From Mesorhizobium shangrilense (GTDB lineage Bacteria > Pseudomonadota > Alphaproteobacteria > Rhizobiales > Rhizobiaceae), in assembly GCF_028826155.1 (NCBI RefSeq), contig NZ_JAQGPN010000001.1, forward strand, positions 1,555,501 to 1,619,500: a stretch of 64,000 nt of DNA, given 5' to 3'. Shown here one piece after another: positions 7,494-17,387 of the stretch (within the stretch, counting starts at the first letter, position 1; each line of letters opens with the position of its first letter). Under the pieces are notes generated by a model. That model was given only the letters and a program-made list of their open reading frames with translations. It was not told the origin of the DNA and searched no databases. Position numbers and translations under genes: made by a program.

Positions 7494-8429
7494 TTACTTC
7501 TTGACCGGGTGCTCGATCGCCTGACGCCCGAAGTCCGGGGCATCGATCTCCTGGCCCGCCTCGATGATCGAGCGGCGGATCGCGCGGGTCCGCGTGAACA
7601 TGTCGAACAGCTTGTCGCCGTCACCCCAGCGGATCGCCCGCTGCAGCGAGGCGAGATCCTCGGAGAAGCGCGCCAGCATTTCGAGGATGGCGTCCTTGTT
7701 GTGCAGGCAGACGTCGCGCCACATGGTCGGGTCGGAGGCGGCGAGGCGCGTGAAATCGCGGAAACCCGAAGCCGAGTACTTGATCACTTCGGACTTCGTC
7801 ACCTGCTGCAGGTCGTCGGCCGTGCCGACGATGTTGTAGGCGATGATATGCGGCAGGTGCGAGACGATGGCGAGCACCATGTCGTGATGGTCGTGCTCCA
7901 TCGTGTCGATGTTGGAGCCACAGCGCCGCCAGAACTCCGACAGCTTCTCCAGCGCTTCCGGGTCGGTGCCCGGCAGCGGGGTAAAAATGCACCAGCGGTT
8001 CTCGAAGAGGTCCGCGAAGCCGGCGTCGGGGCCTGACTTCTCCGTTCCCGCAATAGGGTGGCCAGGAATGAAATGCACGCCCGCAGGGATGTGCGGCGCC
8101 ATCTGGGCGATCACCGAGGACTTGGTCGAGCCGACGTCGGTCACGATTGCGCCCGGCTTCAGGGCAGGCGCGATCTGCTGCGCCACCTCGCCGGAGGATC
8201 CGACCGGAACCGAAACGATCACCAGATCGGCGTCGCGGACGGCTTCCTCGAGGTCGGTCGTGTAGCTGTCGCCCAGCTTCAGCTCCGCCGCACGGGCGAG
8301 GGTCTTTTCGCTGCGCGTCGCGATCGCGACATGGCCGGCCAGGTTCTCGCGGCGGATGACGCGCGCCAGCGAGGAGCCGATCAGGCCGATGCCGATCAGG
8401 GCGATTTTCTCGAACATCGGGTTGGGCAT
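7494..8429 (-). CDS. tyrC: Prephenate/arogenate dehydrogenase family protein
   Basis: The 311-residue protein has an N-terminal NAD(P)-binding GIGLIGSSLARVIRR motif, then HFIPGHPIAGTEKSGPDAG, the conserved substrate-binding region of TyrA-type dehydrogenases, and a C-terminal helical dimerisation domain. It oxidises prephenate and/or arogenate in tyrosine biosynthesis. It has no fused chorismate mutase or ACT domain, as is usual for the TyrC form. It starts two bases after the hisC stop, so the two genes form an operon. Confidence 0.9.
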   Translation of the reverse strand: MPNPMFEKIALIGIGLIGSSLARVIRRENLAGHVAIATRSEKTLARAAELKLGDSYTTDLEEAVRDADLVIVSVPVGSSGEVAQQIAPALKPGAIVTDVGSTKSSVIAQMAPHIPAGVHFIPGHPIAGTEKSGPDAGFADLFENRWCIFTPLPGTDPEALEKLSEFWRRCGSNIDTMEHDHHDMVLAIVSHLPHIIAYNIVGTADDLQQVTKSEVIKYSASGFRDFTRLAASDPTMWRDVCLHNKDAILEMLARFSEDLASLQRAIRWGDGDKLFDMFTRTRAIRRSIIEAGQEIDAPDFGRQAIEHPVKK

Positions 8430-8431
8430 GA

Positions 8432-9538
8432 TCAGCTCTTCAGAAATTCGGACAGCGCGTCGATGACGCCGCGATTGGCTTCTTCGGTACCGACCGACAT
8501 GCGCAACGCATTGGGGAAGCCGTAGCCGGTCACTGCGCGCAGCACGTAACCGCGCTCGGTGAGATAGGCGTCCGCCGCGGCGGCGCTGTGCCTGCCATCT
8601 TCGGGGAAGTGCACCAGCAGGAAGTTGCCGACGCTCGGCGTGACGCGCAGGCCAAGCGCGGTGAATTGCTCGGTCAGCCAGGTGCGCCAGCGTTCGTTGT
8701 GCGTGACGCTGAGCTCGAGATAGGCGCGATCGTGGACGGCGGCGATCCCCGCCTCGATGGCGACGGCGTTGACGTTGAAGGGACCGCGCATGCGGTTGAT
8801 CGCGTCGACGATGGGAAGCGGTGCGTACATCCAGCCGATGCGCGCGCCGCCGAGGCCGAGCTTCGAGAAGGTGCGTGTCATCACGACATTGTCGGAACTG
8901 GAGACCAGTTCGATGCCGGCCTCGTAGTCGTTGCGCCTGACGAACTCGGCATAGGCGGCGTCGAGCACGAAGAGCACGTGAGGAGGCAGGCCGGCATGCA
9001 GGCGCCGGATCTCGTCGAAGGGCAGGTATGTGCCCGTCGGGTTGTTGGGATTGGCCAGGAAAAGGATCTTCGTGCGCGGGGTTACCGCGGCCAGGATGGC
9101 GTCGACGTCGGCGCGTTCGTCGCGCTCCTTGACGATCACCGGCGTGCCGCCCGCCGCCTTGACGTAGATCTTGTAGACCATGAAGGCGTGTTCGGTGAAA
9201 ATCGCCTCGTCGCCCGGCGACAGGTAGGTCTGCGCGAGCAGGCCCAGGATCTCGTCGGAGCCGTTCGAGCAGACGATGTTCGCCGCGTTCAGGCCATGCG
9301 CCTCCGCCAGCGCCTCGCGCAGCCGCCGGGCGGTGCCGTCGGGATAGATGTCAAGTTTGCCGGCCACTTCGCGCGCCGCCGCGATCGCCTTTGGCGACGG
9401 CCCCAGCGGGTTCTCGTTGGACGACAGCTTGTGCAGCTTGACGCCGGCCGGCGCGGTGCTCTTGCCGGGAACGTAGGCGTCGATGTCCATGACGCCGGGT
9501 TTCGGCTGCGGGCGAGTAGGTGCGTTCGTGTTCGACAT
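8432..9538 (-). CDS. hisC: Histidinol-phosphate aminotransferase
   Basis: The 368-residue fold-type I PLP enzyme shows [15 protein letters not shown] near the N-terminus, [21 protein letters not shown] and the PLP-lysine motif [14 protein letters not shown]. This is the HisC/Cobyric-like branch. Alphaproteobacterial HisC enzymes beside tyrC often serve both histidine and aromatic amino acid transamination, which fits the hisC-tyrC operon here. ATG at 9538 is chosen over a TTG at 9553, which lacks a better ribosome site. Confidence 0.9.
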   Translation of the reverse strand: MSNTNAPTRPQPKPGVMDIDAYVPGKSTAPAGVKLHKLSSNENPLGPSPKAIAAAREVAGKLDIYPDGTARRLREALAEAHGLNAANIVCSNGSDEILGLLAQTYLSPGDEAIFTEHAFMVYKIYVKAAGGTPVIVKERDERADVDAILAAVTPRTKILFLANPNNPTGTYLPFDEIRRLHAGLPPHVLFVLDAAYAEFVRRNDYEAGIELVSSSDNVVMTRTFSKLGLGGARIGWMYAPLPIVDAINRMRGPFNVNAVAIEAGIAAVHDRAYLELSVTHNERWRTWLTEQFTALGLRVTPSVGNFLLVHFPEDGRHSAAAADAYLTERGYVLRAVTGYGFPNALRMSVGTEEANRGVIDALSEFLKS

Positions 9539-9635
9539 CGAAAATCCAGTCAAGGCCGGGAGGCGCTCGCGGAAATACAGGCGGGAAAAGGGATTGTCGA
9601 GGGAAAGCGTGGTCGCGGCAAGGAGGCCGCCGGCC

Positions 9636-10511
9636 CTACGGCGTGTAGACGACCACCGATTTCGGGCGGATGCGGAAATGCGCCGGCGTCCACGTCGTCA
9701 GCTCGCCGTCGGTATTGACGGGCCGCGGGCGGCGGGTTCGGATGGTGACTTCGGTCGTCTTGAAGGCGCGCACGTCGTCCCACTGGCCCTGCGTGCCGGC
9801 GCGGAGGCTCGGCAGCAGCCGCAGCAGGCGCCACCAGTGGTCGACCTCCAGGCTGTAAAGGTCGAGCCAGCCGTCATCCGCGGTGGCCGATTCCTCAACG
9901 GTCATTCCGCCTCCGTAATGACGGCCATTGCCGACCGAGACCTGCATGGTGCGGATCATTTCGGTTGTGCCATCATGGTCGAGAAAGGCACTGAACAGGC
10001 GCGAGCGCAGCAATATGCGGGAGGCCACGATCGCATAACCGAGGGTTCCCCATCTTTTCTGGGCATGCTCGGTCAGCTCGCGCGCGAGCTCCGCGCTGAA
10101 GCCGATGCTGGCGACGTTGAAGAAGAGGTGACCGTTCACCTCGCCGAGGTCGACATGCTTGGTGCGGCCCTGCACGATAAGCTCAGCCGCCTGCAGCGGG
10201 TCGGTCGGTATGCCCATGGTGCGGGCGAAGTCGTTGGCGGTGCCGAGCGGCAGCACCCCGAGAGGGAGCCCCGTATAGACGAGGGCGGACGCGGCCGCAT
10301 TCAAGGTGCCGTCGCCTCCGCCCAGGATGACGAGGTCGCAGCGGTTGGCATTGCGCGAAATGAGGTCGGAGATGCTCTCGCCCGCGTCGGGCTGCATGTC
10401 GATCAACTCGAAGTTGGCGTCCTCGAGCAGCGTGCGGGCAGGCCCGAGCGGCGTCTCGCCTCGACGGGCGCGGGGGTTGGTTATGACCAGGGCGCGCTTG
10501 GAATTCGACAC
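9636..10511 (-). CDS. Diacylglycerol/sphingoid-base kinase family lipid kinase (YegS-like)
   Basis: The 291-residue protein has the DAGK catalytic-domain signature: [12 protein letters not shown] at the N-terminus, [20 protein letters not shown] around residue 60 and [13 protein letters not shown], which form the nucleotide-binding GGDGT site. The C-terminal beta-sandwich includes [10 protein letters not shown]. These cytosolic enzymes phosphorylate lipids such as diacylglycerol or phosphatidylglycerol. The exact substrate is unknown. It lies about 100 bases upstream of hisC on the same strand. Confidence 0.85.
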   Translation of the reverse strand: MSNSKRALVITNPRARRGETPLGPARTLLEDANFELIDMQPDAGESISDLISRNANRCDLVILGGGDGTLNAAASALVYTGLPLGVLPLGTANDFARTMGIPTDPLQAAELIVQGRTKHVDLGEVNGHLFFNVASIGFSAELARELTEHAQKRWGTLGYAIVASRILLRSRLFSAFLDHDGTTEMIRTMQVSVGNGRHYGGGMTVEESATADDGWLDLYSLEVDHWWRLLRLLPSLRAGTQGQWDDVRAFKTTEVTIRTRRPRPVNTDGELTTWTPAHFRIRPKSVVVYTP

Positions 10512-10650
10512 GGGCGACTCGAGGGGTTGCGGAAGAGGTTGGAAACGAAGGTTGTGAGGAATTCAGTCATATCTATGCCGTGCGGGCAGCTTTGGAAGAC
10601 CTTGCGGCGCGCCGACGCACGCGGGCCGTGGCGCCGCCCCAGGCCTGCCG

Positions 10651-11475
10651 CTATCGGTCCAGCTCGGGCAGGTAGGGGTCCGAATAGGTCCGGCGCAGTT
10701 TTTCTCCGATCTGGCAGTCGACCGGCGATTGAGCCGCGTTCTTGACCACGGCAGGCAGGTCCGCCCCGCTCACCTCCAGGATCAGCTTGCGGCGAATAGC
10801 GTTGGCGAATTCGGATGCGGCCCGCACCGGCAGGACAAAACTCCCCGGACCACCCGTCACGCATTCCGCGTAGTAGGCGTCGAGATCACCGACGCTCGGC
10901 GAGGGGCGTATCAGGATCGGCAGGCCGTTGATGGTGATGCCCTGTGAGATGGCTGCCTTGCGGGCCTCCACGACCGGGCCGCCGATATTGTTGGGGCCGT
11001 CCCCCGAGATGTCGATGACCTTCCGCGTTGCGCGGATGTCGTTTTCCTCGAGGCGCATGGCCGCGTGGCGCAAGGCGGCCGACACGGAGGTGCCCCGGAA
11101 GGTCGCCGCGGGCCGGCGCTCCAGCGTGTCGGCGAAGGCGTTGGCGCTCTCGGCCCCGTCGATGATGCGCCATTCCACTTGCGAGGAGGCGTGAACGCTG
11201 CCGGCCCATTCGAAATAGGTCAATGCGATGCGTCCGTTGGCTCCGTAGCCGATCGCCCGGATGAAATCGGGATGGCGCAGGGCGGCGACATAGCCCGCAC
11301 GCTGCACGGCAAACTCCTCCGGATCCATCGAGCGGGAGATGTCGACGGCCAGCACCAGCTCCAGATCGACTGCCTGGTCGCCCGAAGCGGCGATCAGGCT
11401 CCCCGCCGGCGCGGACAGGACGGCGACCGCCGCGATTGGCAGGAGACGGCGCGCCAATACATGCAGGCTCCACAT
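10651..11475 (-). CDS. DUF1194 domain-containing exported von Willebrand factor A protein
   Basis: The protein of about 274 residues begins with a signal peptide (MWSLHVLARRLLPIAAVAVL...) and contains a vWA-like domain opening VDLELVLAVDISRSMD, a complete DxSxS metal-ion-dependent adhesion motif. VIDISGDGPNN further on is characteristic of DUF1194. It is predicted to be periplasmic or secreted. Function is unknown. The start at 11475 is chosen because it sits directly at the signal peptide; in-frame starts at 11517 and 11571 would extend it with an unlikely leader. Confidence 0.8.
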   Translation of the reverse strand: MWSLHVLARRLLPIAAVAVLSAPAGSLIAASGDQAVDLELVLAVDISRSMDPEEFAVQRAGYVAALRHPDFIRAIGYGANGRIALTYFEWAGSVHASSQVEWRIIDGAESANAFADTLERRPAATFRGTSVSAALRHAAMRLEENDIRATRKVIDISGDGPNNIGGPVVEARKAAISQGITINGLPILIRPSPSVGDLDAYYAECVTGGPGSFVLPVRAASEFANAIRRKLILEVSGADLPAVVKNAAQSPVDCQIGEKLRRTYSDPYLPELDR

Positions 11476-11654
11476 TTTTTGGCCCGTTCTGTCATCAGGC
11501 GGCAGGCACTTTATCATCAAATGTTGTAGCCCGCTGTCGGCGCGAGTCGGATTCCCGCTTGCAGGGTGCAAATCGTCGGATCAATTTCGGCCATGTTCCC
11601 GCAACGGCCGTCAACGTCATGCGTTGAATCGTGATACCCAGCGGAGGGACGGCA

Positions 11655-13421
11655 GTGACGAGCACCCAATTACTGTCCTTCGCCGTCATCGCGCTCATGA
11701 TGGGCGCATTCGTCTGGGGGCGATTCCGCTACGACCTGATTGCGGCGACCGCCCTGATCGTCTCGATCGCTGTCGGCATCGTGCCTTTTGATGCGGCCTT
11801 CGACGGTTTCAGCGACGATATCGTCATCATCGTGGGCAGCGCGCTCGTGGTCAGCTATGGCGTCGCCCGCTCAGGCGTCATGGAGTACGCGGTGCAGCGC
11901 TATGCGCCCAGCGTCTCGTCGCTGCGCGCCCAACTGGCGCTGCTGGTCATCGTGGTCACTGTGCTGTCGGCCTTCGTCAAGAACATCGGAGCGCTGGCGA
12001 TCATGATCCCCATCGCATTCCAGTTCGCGAAGCGGTCCAACGCATCGCCCTCCGTGTTCCTTATGCCGATGGCGTTCGGTTCGCTGCTGGGCGGGCTTCT
12101 GACCCAGGTGGGGACATCGCCGAACATCATCATCTCGCGGGTGCGCGAAGAGATGACCGGGACGTCGTTCAGCATGTTCGATTTCACGCCCGTCGCCGCC
12201 ATGCTGTGCGCCGCCGGCATCGTGTTCCTCCTGCTGTTCTATTGGCTGGTTCCCGCCCGCTCGCGCGAAAGCGCGTCCATGCACGAGGCCATCGACATCA
12301 AGAACTATCTGGTCGAGGCCAGGGTCACGACCGATTCCAACCTGCACGGAAAGCCTGTTGGGGAACTGGTCAAGCTTGCGGAAGGAGACGCGGTCGTCAC
12401 ATCGATCATGCGGCGCGGCTTGCGCATCGCGCCGCTGCCGGACACGGTGTTCAGTTCCGGCGACGTTGTGCTGCTGGAGGGCGACCCCGAGGCGCTGGGG
12501 CGCGTTGTCTCCCACGCAAAGCTCGACCTGACCGGCGACCGCAGCGTCATCAGCCCCAAAGGCACCGAGGCCGAGGCTGTGGAAGCCGTCATCGGCGAGA
12601 ATTCCCCGCTGATCGGATGGTCGGCGAAGAGCTTTGCGCTGCACGAACGCTTCAATGTCAATTTGCTCGCGGTGAGCCGCAAGGATGAACGCCTCACCGA
12701 GCGGCCGGCCGAGGTCAGGCTGCGCCTGGGCGACGTGATCGTGCTGCAGGGCAGCCGAGCCTCGATGCCCGAGGTGCTGCGCACCTTCGGCTGCCTGCCG
12801 CTCGCCGAGCGACCGATTCTGCTGGGCAGCGTCAGGCGGGGAATCGTGCCCATCCTGATCCTTGCCGCGGCGATGGGCGCCACAGCGCTCGGCGCGCTGC
12901 CGATTTCGATCGCCTTCTTCGTTGCAGCGGTCGGTATGGTCGCCCTGAACGCCGTGCCCCTGCGCGAGGTCTACGGTGCGATGGACGGGCCGATCCTCGT
13001 GATGCTCGCTACGCTCATTCCGGTGAGCGATTCGCTGAGGACCAGCGGCGCCACCGACCTCATCGCCGCCTATCTGGCGGAAGTCGGAACGGCGCTGCCC
13101 GCATATGGCGCGCTGGCGCTCATCCTTGTCTGCGCCATGGCCGTCACGCCGTTCCTCAACAATGCGGCGACCGCGCTGGTCATGGCGCCCATCGCCGCAG
13201 GGTTCGCGACAGGCCTGGGCTACAAGCCGGAAGCGTTCCTGATGGCGGTGGCGATCGGCGCCGGCTGCGATTTCCTCACGCCGATCGGACACCAGTGCAA
13301 CACGCTCGTCATGGGGCCGGGTGGATACCGCTTCTCCGACTACGCGCGGCTCGGCCTGCCGCTGTCGATTCTCGTGATCGTGGTCGCCGTGCCGGCGTTG
13401 ATCCTGGTGTGGCCGCTGTAG
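11655..13421 (+). CDS. SLC13/DASS-type permease with two TrkA-C domains
   Basis: The 588-residue protein has about eleven transmembrane helices split by a cytoplasmic insert (about residues 205-400) holding two TrkA-C (RCK_C) ligand-binding modules. Helical-hairpin motifs TQVGTSPNIIISRV and GHQCNTLVMGPGGY match the two SNT-type sites of the divalent anion:sodium symporter family. Relatives with TrkA-C inserts are proposed sulfate or other anion transporters; the substrate here is not determinable. The GTG at 11655 is chosen because GCGGAGGGA precedes it by seven bases. Confidence 0.85.
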   Translation: MTSTQLLSFAVIALMMGAFVWGRFRYDLIAATALIVSIAVGIVPFDAAFDGFSDDIVIIVGSALVVSYGVARSGVMEYAVQRYAPSVSSLRAQLALLVIVVTVLSAFVKNIGALAIMIPIAFQFAKRSNASPSVFLMPMAFGSLLGGLLTQVGTSPNIIISRVREEMTGTSFSMFDFTPVAAMLCAAGIVFLLLFYWLVPARSRESASMHEAIDIKNYLVEARVTTDSNLHGKPVGELVKLAEGDAVVTSIMRRGLRIAPLPDTVFSSGDVVLLEGDPEALGRVVSHAKLDLTGDRSVISPKGTEAEAVEAVIGENSPLIGWSAKSFALHERFNVNLLAVSRKDERLTERPAEVRLRLGDVIVLQGSRASMPEVLRTFGCLPLAERPILLGSVRRGIVPILILAAAMGATALGALPISIAFFVAAVGMVALNAVPLREVYGAMDGPILVMLATLIPVSDSLRTSGATDLIAAYLAEVGTALPAYGALALILVCAMAVTPFLNNAATALVMAPIAAGFATGLGYKPEAFLMAVAIGAGCDFLTPIGHQCNTLVMGPGGYRFSDYARLGLPLSILVIVVAVPALILVWPL

Positions 13422-13561
13422 CAATGCCGGATCGGGCCTTCCCGGGCGGTCGGGCCACCGATTTGTCAGGAGGCTTGGCTGGACCAACAGGTCGCGGATA
13501 GCCATCCGGGGTGCGGCGACGTATAAGCGCTCCCTTTTTCGAAAACGCCGAGACCTGAGAA

Positions 13562-14818
13562 ATGTCCGTCCTTTCCGGCTCAAAGCGCCAGGCGGCGATC
13601 GCCTTCATCCTCATCACCGCCGCGCTCGACATCGTGGCGATGGGGATCGTGATCCCGGTCCTGCCCCAGTTGATCGAGGAGTTCGCCGGGTCGAACGCCA
13701 ATGCCGGCTGGTACAACGGCATCTTCGTCGCGCTCTGGGCGCTGATGCAGTTCGTCTGCTCGCCGATCGTCGGCTCGCTGTCCGACCGCTACGGACGCCG
13801 GCCGGTCATCCTGCTGTCGACGATAGGACTTGCCGCAGACTACGTGCTGATGGCGCTGGCGCCCAACCTCTGGTGGCTGGCCGTGGGCCGCATCATCGCA
13901 GGCATCACCTCCTCCAGCTTCACGACGGCTTTCGCCTACATGGCCGACATAACGCCGCCGGAGGGCCGTGCGCGCGCCTACGGGCTGATCGGCGCCGCAT
14001 TCAGCGGCGGCTTCGTGCTCGGACCGTTGATCGGCGGGTTCGTCGGGGAGATTTCGCCCCGCGCGCCGTTCTGGCTGGCGGCGGCGATGAGCGGCCTCGC
14101 CTTTATCTACGGCCTCGTCGTGCTGCCGGAGTCGCTTGCGCCGGCCAAGCGCATGGCCTTCTCGTGGAAGCGCGCCAATCCGTTCGGAGCGATGGTGCTG
14201 TTGCGTTCCCATCATGAGCTGTTCGGCCTGGCGCTGGTGAACTTCCTGCTGCACTTCGCTCACCACGTGTTCTCGGCGGTCTTCGTGCTCTATGCGGGCT
14301 ACCGCTACGGATGGGGCGCGTGGCAGGTCGGCCTTTTGCTGGCCTTGGTCGGCGTGCTGGACATGGCGGTGCAGGGTCTGCTCGTGGGCCCCATGGTGAA
14401 GCGCTTCGGCGACCGCGCCGTGATGGTGTTCGGGCTGTTTGGCGGCGCCATCGGCATTGCCTGCATGGGCCTGGCGCCGGATTGGATCAGCTTTACCCTG
14501 GCCATGCTACCCAACGCGCTGTGGGGTCTCGCCATGCCGACGATCCAGTCGCTGATGACCCGCCACGTCTCCGAATCGGAGCAGGGTCAGCTCCAGGGCG
14601 CCAACATGAGCCTTGCCAGCATCGCCGGCGTGCTGTCGCCGCTCTTCTTCGGCTGGGTCTATTCCCAGTCGGTATGGGAGGGAGCGCCACGCTGGCTGTC
14701 CGGGCTGTCGCTGCTGATTGCGGCGGGGGTTCTGCTCGGCGCGGCCGTGCTTGGCTGGTGGGTCGCCCGCCAGGCGGGACGCTTCGAGAGCGTCCAGCGA
14801 TCCGCGGAAACTGCTTAG
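13562..14818 (+). CDS. MFS transporter, TetA-like 12-TMS drug:proton antiporter family
   Basis: The 418-residue protein has twelve hydrophobic segments and the major facilitator motif A in the loop after helix 2 (GSLSDRYGRRPVILLS). LDIVAMGIVIPVLPQLIEEF in helix 1 is typical of the TetA/TCR branch. It is likely a proton-driven exporter in the inner membrane. The drug or metabolite is unknown, and resemblance to TetA does not establish tetracycline resistance. Its stop overlaps the convergent methyltransferase stop by four bases. Confidence 0.88.
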   Translation: MSVLSGSKRQAAIAFILITAALDIVAMGIVIPVLPQLIEEFAGSNANAGWYNGIFVALWALMQFVCSPIVGSLSDRYGRRPVILLSTIGLAADYVLMALAPNLWWLAVGRIIAGITSSSFTTAFAYMADITPPEGRARAYGLIGAAFSGGFVLGPLIGGFVGEISPRAPFWLAAAMSGLAFIYGLVVLPESLAPAKRMAFSWKRANPFGAMVLLRSHHELFGLALVNFLLHFAHHVFSAVFVLYAGYRYGWGAWQVGLLLALVGVLDMAVQGLLVGPMVKRFGDRAVMVFGLFGGAIGIACMGLAPDWISFTLAMLPNALWGLAMPTIQSLMTRHVSESEQGQLQGANMSLASIAGVLSPLFFGWVYSQSVWEGAPRWLSGLSLLIAAGVLLGAAVLGWWVARQAGRFESVQRSAETA

Positions 14819-15570
14819 GGCCTGTCGGTCCTGAGCGAAGCGGCGCGCGTGGCCCCCTGCGGCGTCAACACCGGAACGAAGACGCGCCGGGAAGCGCGCT
14901 GCGCCATCGGAACGCCTTGGTAAAGCCGCTTCTGCGCTTCGACGACGATGACGCCGGAGAAAATCGGCCAGAAACGGCGTCCCGCGCGCTCCAGAATGTT
15001 GTGGAAGCGCATCATGAAGCGCCGCTTCGACGGCGGAAAGAAGAGTGCGTCAGCCCAGGCGGACGGGGTGAAGTTGGTCTCGCGCAAGAGATCGGTGAGC
15101 TGACCGCGCGAGAATGGGCGGCCCGTTCCGAACGGGGTGTGCTCGAAACGCGCCCACACGCCCCGGCGATTCGGGACGACGATGACGACGCGGCCGGCCG
15201 GCGACAGCACGCGCCAGATCTCCTTCAGAGTCTCGCGCGGGTTTTCGGCGTGCTCCAGCGCGTGGACCACGAGCATGCGGTCGATGGAGGCGTCGACCAG
15301 CGGCAGTTCCTCGTCGAAGACGAGCGCTGTGGCGGACGGACCGCCTGCCGGCCAGATCACCGCGCCCTGGGTTGCCGGCATGAAGGCGAACACGCGGTCT
15401 GCGTCGGCGCCGAAACGATCGAGCCAGGGCAACGAATAGCCGAGACCCACGAGACGCTCGTTCGGCAGCTTCGCCCAGACGGCCGAAAGCGCCATGGTGA
15501 TCGACCGCTCCGCCAACCGGCCTAGAACGGAGCTGTAGAAGGAGCGCAGCATGACGACGTCGGAATTCAT
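14815..15570 (-). CDS. Class I SAM-dependent methyltransferase (methyltransf_11 type)
   Basis: The 251-residue protein contains a degenerate SAM-binding core with RMLVVHALEHAENPRETLKE, the post-motif region typical of Methyltransf_11 proteins, and the C-terminal LSPAGRVVIVVPNRRGVWAR strand. Motif I is not a clear GxGxG. The start at 15570 gives the N-terminus MNSDVVMLRSFYSSVLG, which resembles rhizobial homologues; a later ATG at 15552 is possible. It is divergent from gloB, an arrangement conserved in related genomes, but its substrate is unknown. Confidence 0.82.
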   Translation of the reverse strand: MNSDVVMLRSFYSSVLGRLAERSITMALSAVWAKLPNERLVGLGYSLPWLDRFGADADRVFAFMPATQGAVIWPAGGPSATALVFDEELPLVDASIDRMLVVHALEHAENPRETLKEIWRVLSPAGRVVIVVPNRRGVWARFEHTPFGTGRPFSRGQLTDLLRETNFTPSAWADALFFPPSKRRFMMRFHNILERAGRRFWPIFSGVIVVEAQKRLYQGVPMAQRASRRVFVPVLTPQGATRAASLRTDRP

Positions 15571-15711
15571 ACGCAGGAAGCTAGAGCAAGATGCATGCGG
15601 ATTGAAGCGCTCCGCGTGCAGCCCGGCTTCGGCTGCGACCGTTTGCGCGGCCCCACAGGGTGACAGCACACACCCGCAGCCCTATGTTCCGGCCAGAATC
15701 CGGAGGCTCCC

Positions 15712-16479
15712 ATGACTATCCAAATCGACCAGTTCCCCTGCCGCGCGGACAATTTCGGCGTGCTCATCCACGACAGCGCAAGTGGGGAAACCGCTCTGAT
15801 CGACGCCCCCGAAGAGACGGCCATCCTCGAGGCGATCAAGCGGACCGGCTGGAAGCCGAGCGTGCTCTTCATCACCCACCACCATGCCGACCACGTCGAA
15901 GCCAATCTGTCGCTCAAGCAGAAATTCGATCTGAAGATCATCGGCCCGAAGGCCGAGGCGTCGAAGATCCCCGGCATCGACCAGACGGTGGCGGAAGGCG
16001 ACGTGCTGACGTTCGGCGGCGAAGAGGTGCGCGTCATCGAGACGCCCGGCCACACGGCGGGACACGTCTCCTACTACTTGCCCAAATCGGGCGTGGCGTT
16101 TACCGCGGACACGCTGTTTGCCCTCGGCTGCGGACGCCTGTTCGAGGCGCCTGCGCCGGTCATGTACGAATCGCTGAAGAAGCTCGCCGCGCTGCCGCCG
16201 GAAACCCAGGTCTATTGCGGCCACGAATACACGCTCTCCAACGCGCGGTTCGCGCTGACGGTCGACCCGACCAACCCGAAGCTCAAGGCGCGCGCGGAAA
16301 AGATCGAGAAGCTGCGCGCGGAGGGGAAGGCGACGCTGCCGACGAGCATCGGCGAAGAACTGGAGACCAACCCCTTCCTGCGCTGGGACGATGCTGCGAT
16401 CCGCAAGAATCTCGGCATGGAAAATGCCTCTGACGCCGAGGTTTTTACCGAAATCCGCAAGCGGAAGGATAATTTTTGA
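15712..16479 (+). CDS. gloB: Hydroxyacylglutathione hydrolase (glyoxalase II)
   Basis: The 255-residue metallo-beta-lactamase-fold enzyme contains the metal-binding THHHADHVE motif (about residues 58-66), [11 protein letters not shown], the [16 protein letters not shown] segment and [14 protein letters not shown], which are specific for glyoxalase II. It hydrolyses S-D-lactoylglutathione to D-lactate and glutathione in methylglyoxal detoxification. The C-terminal glyoxalase II domain ends with NPFLRWDD and RKRKDNF. Length and motifs are standard. Confidence 0.95.
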   Translation: MTIQIDQFPCRADNFGVLIHDSASGETALIDAPEETAILEAIKRTGWKPSVLFITHHHADHVEANLSLKQKFDLKIIGPKAEASKIPGIDQTVAEGDVLTFGGEEVRVIETPGHTAGHVSYYLPKSGVAFTADTLFALGCGRLFEAPAPVMYESLKKLAALPPETQVYCGHEYTLSNARFALTVDPTNPKLKARAEKIEKLRAEGKATLPTSIGEELETNPFLRWDDAAIRKNLGMENASDAEVFTEIRKRKDNF

Positions 16480-16518
16480 GTAAATCGGCCGGCATTTTGA
16501 TCGAATGCGGGGGGCGAT

Positions 16519-17307
16519 TCAGAGGCTCACGCCCAATTCGGCCAGCCGCTTGACCGCGCTTGGCGGCATCGGCGGCGGGTTCTGCGACCGCGCCGCCTCA
16601 ATGAGGAGTTGGTCGCAGGCGGCTTCCGTCTCGGAAATCAGGCGGTTGATGAACTCTTCGCGGCCAAGGCCCGGCTCTATCGGTTTCAGGAAGCGCGCCT
16701 TGATCGTGCCGGGATAGCGCAGGAATTTCCGCCGCGGCCAATAAAGCCCGGCGACGTGGGCAACCGGCACCACCGGAACGCCGAGCTGGCAGTAGAGCTC
16801 CACGATGCCCCATTTGTAGGCCGGTTCAGCCCCCGGCGAGCGGCGCGTGCCTTCGGGATAGATGATCAGCTGGCGCGGGTTGCGCGCCATCTCGGCCTTG
16901 GTCGCCGCCACCACCGCCTTCAGGGCCTTGGACCGGCTGCCTCGGTCGACCGGGATCATGCGCATCTTCATGATGTACCAGCCGAAGAACGGGATCCACT
17001 GGAGTTCGCGCTTCAGGATGTAGAGAGGGTCGTCCAGATACGGGAAGAAGGCGATCGCGTCCCAGAAGGACTGGTGTTTGGGCGCGAGGATGAATGAGCC
17101 CTCCGGCAGGTTCTCTGCGCCAGTGATCTCGCTCCTGGTCCCGGCGATCTTCTCGTACAGCCAAGCGCTGCTGCGCGCCCAGAACTTCGGCACGAACCAC
17201 GCCATGTGGCGCGGCGCCAGGAAGTAGAACGGCGTCCAGAAGAGCATCTGAAGGATCAGGCTGGCGTAGAAGGCCAGATTGAATGCCAGCGATCGAATGG
17301 CGAGCAT
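16519..17307 (-). CDS. plsC: 1-acyl-sn-glycerol-3-phosphate acyltransferase
   Basis: The 262-residue protein has an N-terminal hydrophobic segment and the acyltransferase HX4D motif (PKHQSFWDAIAF, near residue 79), followed by IPVDRGSRSKAL and the substrate-binding YPEGTRRSPG. PlsC transfers an acyl group to lysophosphatidate to make phosphatidic acid at the inner membrane. The plsC-ydcF-ftsX-ftsE order on one strand is typical of Rhizobiales. Confidence 0.93.
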   Translation of the reverse strand: MLAIRSLAFNLAFYASLILQMLFWTPFYFLAPRHMAWFVPKFWARSSAWLYEKIAGTRSEITGAENLPEGSFILAPKHQSFWDAIAFFPYLDDPLYILKRELQWIPFFGWYIMKMRMIPVDRGSRSKALKAVVAATKAEMARNPRQLIIYPEGTRRSPGAEPAYKWGIVELYCQLGVPVVPVAHVAGLYWPRRKFLRYPGTIKARFLKPIEPGLGREEFINRLISETEAACDQLLIEAARSQNPPPMPPSAVKRLAELGVSL

Positions 17308-17387
17308 GGATGGGCCTGCGGCTGATATGACGGCCGCTCGTTACACCATTGTGCCGGAGAAAGAAAAGCAGCTTCGCCGGCAGAGGA

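Noticed and set aside
11486..11492. CTGTCAT upstream of the DUF1194 gene as a Pho box
   Set aside because: No second repeat at the 11-bp period on either side.
11871..13583. 570-codon minus-strand frame opposite the SLC13 permease gene
   Set aside because: Antisense shadow with Arg/His/Gln-rich low-complexity translation; the plus-strand frame has clear membrane topology and family motifs.
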